A stretch of DNA of 37,100 bases from Pseudanabaena sp. 'Roaring Creek' (GCF_001402795.1 NZ_LIRE01000662.1:1-37100); one strand, 5' to 3'. Positions 7,689 to 14,490 are shown, counted from the stretch's first letter. Made by a program: numbers and translations. Notes: generated by a model from the sequence alone, not told the origin.

Positions 7689-8588
7689 ATGAAAATCAAA
7701 AAAGTAACTACTATTTTTGGAATTAGTATCCTATCCATTGGAGTAGTTGCTTATCTTGGTATTTCTGCGATCGCAGGTGATAAACTTTCTACGGCAAAAA
7801 GGATATTTGACCCACAGAAAATCTCTGTTTTTAACTCTAAGCCTGAAGAAGTGAAGATAATGACATCTGATGGGAAAGAGATAGCAGGCTGGTACATTAA
7901 ATCTCAAAAATCCGATAAAGTCTTAATCTTAGTGCATGGCTTAAACTCTAGCCGCACTTTTGAGTTTGCAGGTAAGTTTTCTGAGTTTGGGGCAGAAATG
8001 AATCGTCAAGGCTTTTCTATTCTGATGATAGATTTGCGAGGACATGGACAAAGTTCAGATTCACGGCTCACCTTTGGCATCACAGAGCGTAATGATATTG
8101 TCGCTGCTGTAAACTGGCTCAAGCAAAAGGGTTTCAAACCTCAGAAAATCGGGGTCTTGGGAGTATCAATGGGTTCTGCCAGTGTCATCGGAGCAGCTGC
8201 CGATGATGCCGACATTGCCTCAATTGTCATAGATAGTTGCTACGCTGAGGTTTACCCGATTATGCAAAAACATTGGCAATCCGCTTCGGGCTTACCAGAG
8301 ATATTTTTGCCTTCTACGATGATGTTTGGTCACTTGTTCACTGGGTACGATCCCACATTGTCTAAGCCCGTGCAGGAAATCAGTAAGATTGCACCTCGTC
8401 CTGTTTTGATTATTCATAGCAAGATTGATCCCTACACTCCTGTTGAAAATGCCTACAAACTCAAAGAAGCTTATCCAAAAGCAGAATATTGGGAAACCAA
8501 CGCCAAAGAACATCCAGAGAGCTATAACACAGACCCGAAACTTTATGTAGAGAAAGTCTCAGATTTCTTTAATCGTAGCCTGAGGTAA
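7689..8588 (+). CDS. membrane-anchored alpha/beta hydrolase
   Basis: The 299-residue protein starts with a signal anchor (VTTIFGISILSIGVVAYLGI) and continues as a serine alpha/beta hydrolase of the FrsA/BAAT-like kind. The oxyanion strand is LVHGLNSS (residues 81-88) and the nucleophile elbow is GVSMG with Ser150. An acid lies in SKIDPYTP (Asp247) and a histidine in KEHPESY (His275). DLRGHGQS is also typical. The catalytic triad therefore appears complete. The substrate is unknown; such enzymes cleave esters, amides or lipids at the outer face or periplasm. It is the only gene of cassette 1, starting 34 bp after the cassette boundary. Its stop at 8588 lies 2 bp before the attC, a normal cassette layout. 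It holds the last HIP1 octamer (7769-7776) before a long gap. Confidence 0.85.
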   Translation: MKIKKVTTIFGISILSIGVVAYLGISAIAGDKLSTAKRIFDPQKISVFNSKPEEVKIMTSDGKEIAGWYIKSQKSDKVLILVHGLNSSRTFEFAGKFSEFGAEMNRQGFSILMIDLRGHGQSSDSRLTFGITERNDIVAAVNWLKQKGFKPQKIGVLGVSMGSASVIGAAADDADIASIVIDSCYAEVYPIMQKHWQSASGLPEIFLPSTMMFGHLFTGYDPTLSKPVQEISKIAPRPVLIIHSKIDPYTPVENAYKLKEAYPKAEYWETNAKEHPESYNTDPKLYVEKVSDFFNRSLR

Positions 8589-8590
8589 GA

Positions 8591-8680
8591 GCAACATAAC
8601 AAATCACTGCACCCGACTCTATGTTAGGCTATCCCTGGTATCCAAAGTCAATGAAGGCGGGTGAGTTCAAACGTTGTGCC
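8591..8680 (+). other. attC-like recombination site, cassette 1
   Basis: Left arm: ACATAAC (8594-8600), then CACTGCACCCGAC. Right arm: GGCGGGTGAG, then CGTTGTGC (8672-8679). The arms pair as CACCCG/CGGGTG with one extra G on the left. The presumed cut lies after G8673. Cassette 1 opens TTATGTCGC, which matches the complement of GCAACATAA in 8 of 9 positions. Confidence 0.85.
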
Positions 8681-8743
8681 GCTTGAGTTACTAGTAGGGC
8701 GGTTCATCAGCATTATCTGTAGGATGCGCTATCTTAGGAAATC

Positions 8744-9055
8744 ATGATTTCAAGTTTTGTGCTTATGAGTGATTGGCTGTTTAATGATCCGCCAAATGTA
8801 GCCGTTCTCACAACTCATCAGGTATTGAATGGCGAGACAATTTTGTATGTCAGTCATGATGAAGAAGATGGTGCTTGGCAATTCCATACAGGTGAGATAA
8901 TTGGTGAGTCTAATGCTAAAGTTGTGGCGCTTAAAAGAATTGTCGAACTCGATCACTCTGTAATGCAGTTAGCCGATTTACCATTAGGTTGGGTAGCGAC
9001 TAGATCAGAAGCGGGGACTATTTGGCAAAGACTCAAGTGCAACAGCCGGTTGTGA
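8744..9055 (+). CDS. hypothetical protein, first gene of cassette 2
   Basis: The 103-residue soluble protein is not one I can name. Key stretches are GETILYVSHDEEDGAWQFHT, then ALKRIVELDHSVMQLADLPL and GWVATR. These look like a small conserved domain of the immunity-protein or DUF2185-like style, but that resemblance is loose. A second ATG at 8765 (MSDWLFNDPP) could be the start. It is followed by DUF6883 and DUF4926 genes with gaps of 17 and 19 bp, so the three probably form one transcript inside one cassette. It begins 70 bp after the cassette boundary at 8674. Three-gene cassettes are uncommon; the set may act together. Confidence 0.7.
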   Translation: MISSFVLMSDWLFNDPPNVAVLTTHQVLNGETILYVSHDEEDGAWQFHTGEIIGESNAKVVALKRIVELDHSVMQLADLPLGWVATRSEAGTIWQRLKCNSRL

Positions 9056-9072
9056 CATAGTGCTGCTCCAAA

Positions 9073-9405
9073 ATGCTCATTCCAAATTCAGAGAATGCGA
9101 TTGTTGATATTCGTAAACTTCGTGACTACTGCCTTAATTCAAAACATGACGATGGCAAGCACAAAGCACGGCTTTTTTCGTCAATTCTTGGAATGACGGC
9201 TGATAATGCTGGAGAGTTACGTCAAATGCTGCTTGAGATCGTCAAAGTTCAAGAAGCCCAGTTGGGAAGACGAGATGAGTTTGGGCAACGCTACACTCTG
9301 GATTTCACAATCGAATGGCAAAATAGAAGTGCAACCCTTCGGAGTGGCTGGATCATTGAGCATGGTTCAGAAATTCCAAAATTAACGACCTGTTATCCTC
9401 TGTAA
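9073..9405 (+). CDS. DUF6883-family protein
   Basis: The 110-residue protein reads MLIPNSENAIVDIRKLRDYC, then 'DDGKHKARLFSSILGMTADN', 'RRDEFGQRYTLDFTIEWQNR' and RSGWIIEHGSEIPKLTTCYP. I recognise this as DUF6883, a small domain found alone or fused to polymorphic toxins, frequent in cyanobacteria, of unknown activity. The pattern GKHKARLF...RSGWII...P is conserved in members I recall. No signal peptide or membrane helix is present. It is the middle gene of cassette 2, next to a DUF4926 gene. I believe DUF6883 and DUF4926 are often neighbours, which suggests a two-component module such as toxin-antitoxin, but this is unproven. Confidence 0.75.
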   Translation: MLIPNSENAIVDIRKLRDYCLNSKHDDGKHKARLFSSILGMTADNAGELRQMLLEIVKVQEAQLGRRDEFGQRYTLDFTIEWQNRSATLRSGWIIEHGSEIPKLTTCYPL

Positions 9406-9424
9406 TCAGTAGAGGTAATCAAGC

Positions 9425-9673
9425 ATGATAAATAATGCAGTCAAGTTACTAGATGTTGTCGCCCTAATCGTTGACCTTCCTCAGTGCAATTTATGGCGTG
9501 GGCAGGTTGGAACAGTCGTTGAGACGCTTGCGGAGGGTGCTGCATTTGAAGTTGAATTCAGTGATCGCAATGGGCGTACCTACGAGTCTTTAGGGTTGCG
9601 TCCAGAGCAAATCATGGTTCTGCATTTTGAGCCAGTACCACCCGATACAAAAGCTGAAATGGTTACGGTATAA
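9425..9673 (+). CDS. DUF4926-family protein
   Basis: The 82-residue protein matches DUF4926, a small beta-rich domain. It has KLLDVVALIVDLPQCNLWRG, 'GQVGTVVETLAEGAAFEVEF' and a closing region RPEQIMVLHF. The GxVGTVVE...AFEVEF pattern looks like an SH3-like barrel. Function is unknown, but the domain is repeatedly found beside DUF6883 and in mobile contexts (recalled). The ATG is preceded by AGAGGTAATCAAGC, a good ribosome site. The stop TAA (9671-9673) abuts the attC site of cassette 2, which starts at 9674. Confidence 0.75.
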   Translation: MINNAVKLLDVVALIVDLPQCNLWRGQVGTVVETLAEGAAFEVEFSDRNGRTYESLGLRPEQIMVLHFEPVPPDTKAEMVTV

Positions 9674-9766
9674 GCGGCACAACAACCCCAATGCACCCGA
9701 CCGCCGAGAGGTTATCTGTTGAGCGTTCGAGGTTATCTGCGGCGGGTGATTGGGAACGTTAGCAAT
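9674..9766 (+). other. attC-like recombination site, cassette 2
   Basis: Left arm GCGGCACAAC, then CCCCAATGCACCCGACC. Right arm GGCGGGTGATTGGG, then AACGTTAGCA. CCCAAT-CACCCG pairs across, with one extra left G (CAATGCACC). The presumed cut follows G9758. The cassette opens TTGTGCCGCTT at 8674, an exact 11-base complement of AAGCGGCACAA at this left end. The inner loop holds two GAGGTTATCTG copies. Confidence 0.88.
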
Positions 9767-9820
9767 CATTCTGGCGCGGCCAGTCAGACGATATAAATAC
9801 AGATACCCTGAGGTAATAAT

Positions 9821-10973
9821 ATGATAAGTGGAAGTAACAAAGACCAGATAATTATAGTTGGTGCGGGCATTGCCGGCCTGAGTCTTGCCATTCAGCTCGC
9901 TGAGAAAAAAAATACCTTGCATAGTGCTTGAAGCCAGAGAAAGTTTTGGCGGAGTTACAAGCGGCGTAAGGATTTCCGCTAAAGGCGTTCGGGTTCTTGA
10001 GAAAATTGGCATTCACAATATTGGCGAAAACACAGAAAAGTTGGTGATGTACTTTGGCACAAAACACATAAAGTTTGACGTAAAAAATGAAAAAGATGCA
10101 AGTCCTGCAATTCTCGTAACCCGATTGGCTGTGTTTGAAAAGTTGCGTGAACGTATCAATGAGTTGGGAATAAATATCATCTACAAATATAAGTTGGACA
10201 ACGTCATTGAAAATGCTGATAACGTAGTTGCAGTTTCAAGTGACGGGAAGAAAATTCAAGGAAAATATCTAGTAGGTGCAGATGGTGTAGGCTCTAAAGT
10301 AAGAAGTTTGTTAAATGCGGGCGGTACTTCTGAAAAGCGATATGCAGGTTACTTGGGGCTTGGTTTCATTTATCCAAGCGATGAGAAAATAGAAATGTCT
10401 TTATTTAATATTCTTAATGGCAACATCGGCCTTGGTTCTATCGGAAAAATAAGCCCAGACGATACTTGCAACAATAATTTCTTGTGGGCACATATACACA
10501 TGAGTGAAGCGGAAGCAAAAGCCATAAGCGACAAAGAGGTGTTCGAGAGAATAGCCGAGCGAGCAAAAGGTTGGACGCCTCATCTGCGACAAGTTTTTCA
10601 AGAGATTAAAGCCAATCCCAAAACCATTTTGTATCATCAGCCTGTTTACAACGGCAATTTGCCAAGCAAATGGTTCAACGACAGACTGTTTTTGATAGGC
10701 GATGCGGCTCATCCTTATGGTCCTGGCGGGCAAGGTATCAGCTTAGCAATGTTAGATGCGGAAGCCTTGTGTAGTTTGTTTACGAATGAACTGACAGAAG
10801 AAAAGAAAATCAATTTTCAAATAACAAGGGCAGCTATTGCAAAAGAGAAAGGCGAAAGTTCGGAAGAAAGAAACAAACCAGAAAATCAAATTACTAGTAA
10901 TTTCGGATTATGGTGGAAAGGAGTATTTATGAAGGGTTTCCATTTGTTCAGTGGTGGAAAAATAGAATTGTAA
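9821..10973 (+). pseudogene. FAD-dependent monooxygenase, frameshifted at an A8 run
   Basis: The first frame begins at ATG 9821 after AGGTAATAAT and reads DQIIIVGAGIAGLSLAIQLA, the dinucleotide-binding GxGxxG of a PF01494 monooxygenase. It stops soon after an eight-A run (9905-9912). The other frame continues IPCIVLEARESFGGVTSGVR and later GADGVGSKVRS and RLFLIGDAAHPYGPGGQGIS, the second FAD motif. Removing one A would give a continuous protein of about 383 residues. The enzyme group (TetX, PHBH, zeaxanthin epoxidase-like) hydroxylates aromatics or other small molecules using NAD(P)H. It is the only gene of cassette 3. The frameshift may be real decay, polymerase slippage at the run, or an assembly error. 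Confidence 0.8.
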
Positions 10974-10988
10974 GTGAGCGGTAAAAAT

Positions 10989-11001
10989 CCGTTGCTAACA
11001 A
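10989..11001 (+). other. truncated attC left end, cassette 3
   Basis: TTGCTAAC here complements the first bases TTAGCAA of cassette 3 (9759-9765). This is the relation seen in cassette 2. The rest of the site is missing because copy B of the 235-bp repeat starts at 11002. Only about a dozen bases survive, so the call rests on position and complementarity. Confidence 0.5.
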
Positions 11002-11236
11002 CAGGTCAAGATGATGCATTAGAGGACGACTGGACTTAATGCGCCAAGCTTATTTAGTCGGGCTAACACGATATTTGGGTGATTATTCAGAAAGTTTCTT
11101 CATAACATAACGTATGGGGTATTTAGGCAGAAAGTTTTCGTATAATGTGACATATAGGGTGATTAGCCAGAAATTTGACTTTCAGCCTATATCCCCTATA
11201 GTCAGATTAGATAGAAATTTTCCGTCTAATACATAG
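11002..11236 (+). repeat. 235-bp direct repeat, copy B
   Basis: It matches copy A (7420-7654) from CAGGTCAAGATGATG to CTAATACATAG. It encodes an orphan ABC-protein tail GQDDALEDDWT with stop at 11037-11039. It carries the same downstream blocks, with a few changes such as AAAATTTT and CAGCCTATATCCCC. It joins the broken attC of cassette 3 to the presumed start of cassette 4. Confidence 0.88.
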
Positions 11237-11378
11237 CTAGGCGGCTTAATCTTCTGGTGGCGACAGGTGCTTGAAAGTTATCTGTATGAAGCAACGCTAT
11301 AGCTCTCTAAGGGTCTTGGCGATCACAAAATAAAGCAACATAATTAAAGTGCCGATATTGAAGCATTGTGGGTGAGTT

Positions 11379-12284
11379 GTGACAAGCCACGAAGATAGCC
11401 ATTTTGAGTCACAAACAACCTGTGACGCTCTGCTTAGCTTAATGCAAGAGCGAATTTTGGGCATTGACCGTAAAGAGGCAAAAAATACCTGTGCAATCTT
11501 TCATCGAACAGGCAATCGCTTTGTATTTCTTTACCATCGGAAAAATAGTCCAAATTTAAGAATTTACTTTCGAGCTGAACCAGATTTAGATTTTCAAGTT
11601 CCAAGTACGATCAATCTTCAAAAGCGAGCAAAGATCAATAGTACTTGGGAAAAGAACTTCCCTTTCTTTTTTGAGCTTGCACCATCTGATAATTTAGAGG
11701 AAGTTGCTGAGTTTCTCGTAAAAGAAGCTTATCCGCTTTCCCTAAAATCTACTTCAACAGTATCGGGATACGAACAGCCTGAACTTTTCGAGCAGCGTTC
11801 GTTAATTGAAGCTGAAGGATATTTTGATGCTGACAACATTGAAGATGCAAGACAACGAGTAATAACTTCGATTGTGCAGCGACAAGGACAAGCAGAATTT
11901 CGTCGTAAATTATTAGAGGTTTATAACTATCAGTGTCAAGTGACAAGATGTGATGCTGAACCAGCCCTTGAAGCAGCACATATCATTTCGTATAAAGGTG
12001 ATAGAACTAACCATGTAGCTAACGGTCTCTTACTAAGAGCAGATATACATACTCTCTTTGACTTGCACTTATTATCTATTCATCCTGAGACTTATAAAAT
12101 TGTGATTTCTTCCCAATTATCGGCTACGTCCTATGTAAAATACGAAGGTCGAACTATATCTTTGCCACAACAAAAAAACGTACGACCAGACTCGGTAGCT
12201 TTGACGAAGCATTATGAGCTATTTCGGCAAAATTCCACATCTAAAAGCCTTCAGCATCCTAACAATTCAGGTGCAGCGGATTGA
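11379..12284 (+). CDS. HNH endonuclease-domain protein
   Basis: This is a 301-residue protein. The N-terminal two-thirds is not recognised (MQERILGIDRKEAKNTCAIF, then a segment with FFFELAPSDNLEEVAEFLVK). The C-terminal third is an HNH nuclease domain of the PF13391 type: RRKLLEVYNYQCQVTRCDAE, 'PALEAAHIISYKGDRTNHVA', 'NGLLLRADIHTLFDLHLLSI'. The AAHI histidine, the N of NG and the H of DIHTLFD are the catalytic set. Stand-alone proteins of this type are often restriction-like or defence nucleases. The start is a GTG at 11379 with a weak site, so uncertain by a few codons. The gene lies in cassette 4, and its last codons overlap the left arm of the attC (12254-12344). No methyltransferase is nearby. 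Confidence 0.82.
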   Translation: MTSHEDSHFESQTTCDALLSLMQERILGIDRKEAKNTCAIFHRTGNRFVFLYHRKNSPNLRIYFRAEPDLDFQVPSTINLQKRAKINSTWEKNFPFFFELAPSDNLEEVAEFLVKEAYPLSLKSTSTVSGYEQPELFEQRSLIEAEGYFDADNIEDARQRVITSIVQRQGQAEFRRKLLEVYNYQCQVTRCDAEPALEAAHIISYKGDRTNHVANGLLLRADIHTLFDLHLLSIHPETYKIVISSQLSATSYVKYEGRTISLPQQKNVRPDSVALTKHYELFRQNSTSKSLQHPNNSGAAD

Positions 12285-12344
12285 CCGAAGCCGCTTGGAT
12301 TGGATGCAAAGATCTGGACAACCGCTGACCCGAACCGTTAGCCT
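12254..12344 (+). other. attC-like recombination site, cassette 4
   Basis: Left arm TCCTAACAATTCAGGTGCAG then CGGA; right arm CCGCTGACCC, GAACCGTTAGCC. The arms pair as TAAC..TTC.GGT.CAGCGG with an extra left G (GGTGCAG against GGTCAG). The presumed cut follows G12337. The HNH stop codon lies inside the left half. Confidence 0.85.
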
Positions 12345-12399
12345 ACTTAGATTCATGGGAAAGCTATTTAAGGGTTTGACAGATTTACCTATAAAGAAT

Positions 12400-13338
12400 A
12401 TGAAGACATTTCTGAATGTTATCGCGGGGTTTGCAGTAGTTTGCACTCATGCTGTTTTAGCTATTCCAGTTTGTGCATATCCTGTATCGCAATCTGTTTG
12501 CAGCAAGAGCGATCAGTATGCCGTGTTTGCAAAGAGGCACTTGTTTGGTGGAAACCCTGGTAAACCAGGAAGTGTTGCAGACAAGGTCGATCTACAAAGT
12601 GAACATGAACACCTTTTCTTTTGTAACAATGGCAATATAACCAACAACATTGGATACGGGACAAGAAGTGGTGCGCCTATTTCTGAAGGGTATCTGTTTA
12701 GCTATACCAGCAATCAAATTAATTCAGGTACGGAGGTTGAAGGTGGAAAAACCAAACCTTTACGCTTTGTTGTGGTTGATCAAGAAACATATGACTCCGA
12801 CATAATGAACGATGTATTAGGTGATTTGCCAAATATGCTGCCAGACAGGTGTAGGATATCAACAGATACTTATGTACTTGTCGGAAACAACTGTCAGAAT
12901 TTTGCTGACAAGCTTAGATCTGAATACTGGAAGCGTCTTAAACCAAAGATTACTGCGTTTTACTGTGAAGGGCAGAAGGATGTGGATGTTTGCAATCTCA
13001 ATTGGGAGCAATCAACCGCTTTAATTATTGAATATTCTGACAAGAGTAAAAAGTCCCTTAACTGGCAGATTAGTGGATATGTGATTGGTGCGCCAACCGA
13101 TCAGGGTAAGGTTTCATCTCCGAATGGGAAAAGCACTATAAATTCAAACTTAAAATGTATTTGTAGTGGTAACGATTGTCGTGATACAAGAAACTACACA
13201 ATGTCCGCATCAATTACTAATGAAAGAGGCTCGCAAGCATCAGCCAAACTCAAGCTTCAGTGTAGCGCGGGAGCAGGTCAAATCATTAGAGATATTTTAC
13301 CCAAAATCCCTATTCGTATTCCTGGGTTGCCATTCTAG
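12400..13338 (+). CDS. exported protein with a His/Cys motif, cassette 5
   Basis: The start chosen is ATG 12400, which opens a signal peptide (MKTFLNVIAGFAVVCTHAVL, cleavage near AIPVCA). An upstream ATG at 12355 in the same frame is possible. The mature part, about 285 residues, has QSEHEHLFFCNNGNITNNIG, then YVLVGNNCQNFADKLRSEYW. A histidine in an early strand and a cysteine in an NNCQNF helix suggest the permuted papain-like (LRAT/PPPDE/NlpC-like) layout. The activity is inferred only. Several further cysteines (CICSGNDC, LQCSAG) could form disulfides. The C-terminus is ILPKIPIRIPGLPF, like the FecR protein's. The stop codon TAG overlaps the end of a short inverted-repeat element. Confidence 0.65.
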   Translation: MKTFLNVIAGFAVVCTHAVLAIPVCAYPVSQSVCSKSDQYAVFAKRHLFGGNPGKPGSVADKVDLQSEHEHLFFCNNGNITNNIGYGTRSGAPISEGYLFSYTSNQINSGTEVEGGKTKPLRFVVVDQETYDSDIMNDVLGDLPNMLPDRCRISTDTYVLVGNNCQNFADKLRSEYWKRLKPKITAFYCEGQKDVDVCNLNWEQSTALIIEYSDKSKKSLNWQISGYVIGAPTDQGKVSSPNGKSTINSNLKCICSGNDCRDTRNYTMSASITNERGSQASAKLKLQCSAGAGQIIRDILPKIPIRIPGLPF

Positions 13339-13625
13339 TGCGATCGCCGATCTTGTAGGTTGGGCTGAGGTGACGAAATCCAACCTTGCTTTTATTCCTT
13401 ACCTTAGTTTGTTGGGTTTCACTTCGTTCAACCCAACCTACATTTTATTCCATACAAGGTGACAGACCCAAACATTGCCTTTATTTCTTCCCTTAATATT
13501 TCCTCGCTAATAAAATCTGAGTTCTCACTTCGTCAGAGAGAGCGTAGTAACTCGACAATGAGGTTATGACTTCTCATAGTTGGGTTGCGTTCCTTAACCC
13601 AACCTACAAGATCAGCGATCGCACT
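13337..13625. mobile_element. MITE-like element with 28-bp terminal inverted repeats
   Basis: Ends 13337-13364 and 13598-13625 are inverse copies (AGTGCGATCGCCGATCTTGT then AGGTTGGG) with one mismatch. The interior holds TTGGGTTTCACTTCGTTCAA then CCCAACC, and a TTGGGTTGCG...AACCCAAC hairpin, a repeat style common in cyanobacteria. It contains no gene. The left end supplies the AG of the stop codon of the gene ending at 13338. Confidence 0.8.
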
Positions 13626-13688
13626 TAATGCGGCAAAGCATAATGCTTCCTGCTAGAATGTCACAATACAGTTCAATTCAGGTGCAAT

Positions 13689-14060
13689 ATGTCCCTAATG
13701 AGCGCCCCACCCAAGTTTCAATCCGCCCTTCCCCCTTTACGTTGGGATGAAGCAGGAGGTATCCGTATAGGTTCGAGCCGAGTGACTCTAGATAGTCTAC
13801 TCGCTACATACCACAATGGTTGCACTCCTGAAGAAATCGCTATTCAATTTTCAGTTCTGAGGTTAGAAGACATATACAGTACGATTGCCTACTATCTAAA
13901 CCATCGTCAGGAAATCGACAATTATTTAGAGCAGCGCAATCAACAAGCCCAAAAACTCAGGCAACAACTTACTGAAAAGCACAACTTAGTCGATCTGAGG
14001 CATCGCTTGCTTACTCGTCAGTCACAAAAGGAATCGAGGCAAAATGCGCCTTCTATCTGA
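13689..14060 (+). CDS. DUF433-family protein, probable antitoxin
   Basis: The 123-residue protein has an N-terminal stretch GGIRIGSSRVTLDSLLATYH, then NGCTPEEIAIQFSVLRLEDI and a helix-turn-helix-like YSTIAYYLNHRQEIDNYLEQ. This is the DUF433 (VapB-like) DNA-binding fold, followed by a charged coiled C-tail. DUF433 proteins pair with DUF5615 PIN-like toxins as type II toxin-antitoxin modules. The next gene overlaps it by 17 bp and is such a toxin. The antitoxin likely binds its own promoter in the 63 bp between the MITE and the ATG. Confidence 0.82.
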   Translation: MSLMSAPPKFQSALPPLRWDEAGGIRIGSSRVTLDSLLATYHNGCTPEEIAIQFSVLRLEDIYSTIAYYLNHRQEIDNYLEQRNQQAQKLRQQLTEKHNLVDLRHRLLTRQSQKESRQNAPSI

Positions 14061-14394
14061 CGAAAATTTTAACGGGGCTATATTGCGTGGTCTGATGAGA
14101 CGTTTGCCTAAACTAGATTTAGTTCGTGTCCAAGACGTAGGGCTGATGCACACTGATGATCCAGTTATTTTGGAATGGGCTGCTAACGAGGAACGTATCT
14201 TGCTTACCCATGATGTTGCCACTATTACGATGTATGCATACGAGCGCATCAATCAAGGATTACCTATGGCTGGGGTTGTTGAAGTGATTGCGACAGCACC
14301 CATAGGTAAAATTATTGATGATTTAGAGCTATTTATTTGCTGTAGCGAACCCGAAGAATATGAAGGACAAGTTCTTTTTATCCCTTTCTCCTAA
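14044..14394 (+). CDS. DUF5615 PIN-like toxin
   Basis: The 116-residue protein begins MRLLSDENFNGAILRGLMRR, has 'VRVQDVGLMHTDDPVILEWA' and ILLTHDVATITMYAYERINQ, then a C-terminal GVVEVIATAPIGKIIDDLEL. The acidic residues DEN near the start, TDD and THD fit the Mut7-C/PIN-like RNase fold of DUF5615. Members are presumed RNases inhibited by the DUF433 partner just upstream. The overlap of 17 bp indicates translational coupling. Together with the antitoxin it could stabilise the cassette array. The stop is 6 bp before the next attC. Confidence 0.82.
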   Translation: MRLLSDENFNGAILRGLMRRLPKLDLVRVQDVGLMHTDDPVILEWAANEERILLTHDVATITMYAYERINQGLPMAGVVEVIATAPIGKIIDDLELFICCSEPEEYEGQVLFIPFS

Positions 14395-14400
14395 AGTCCA

Positions 14401-14490
14401 GAAGCCTAACACTGCGTTGGAGCCAACTTATCGAAAGCGATTTCTAAAAGCCAAAGCTTGACTATGGCGGCTCAACTAGACCGTTATGCC
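14401..14490 (+). other. attC-like recombination site, cassette 5
   Basis: Left GAAGCCTAACACTGCGTTGG then AGCC; right GGCGGCTCAACTAGACCGTT then ATGCC. The arms share TAAC, GTTG and AGCC with one extra left G (GTTGGAGCC against GTTGAGCC). The presumed cut follows G14483. The left end matches the complement of the cassette-5 opening TTAGCCTACT in 8 of 10 bases. Confidence 0.83.

Noticed and set aside
9590-10067. Two minus-strand frames
   Set aside because: They lie antisense to the attC and monooxygenase region, and the sense strand has clear FAD motifs.
7420-11236. Composite transposon with direct IS ends
   Set aside because: The 235-bp repeats hold no transposase and no inverted ends; they include a gene end, so an IS pair is unlikely.
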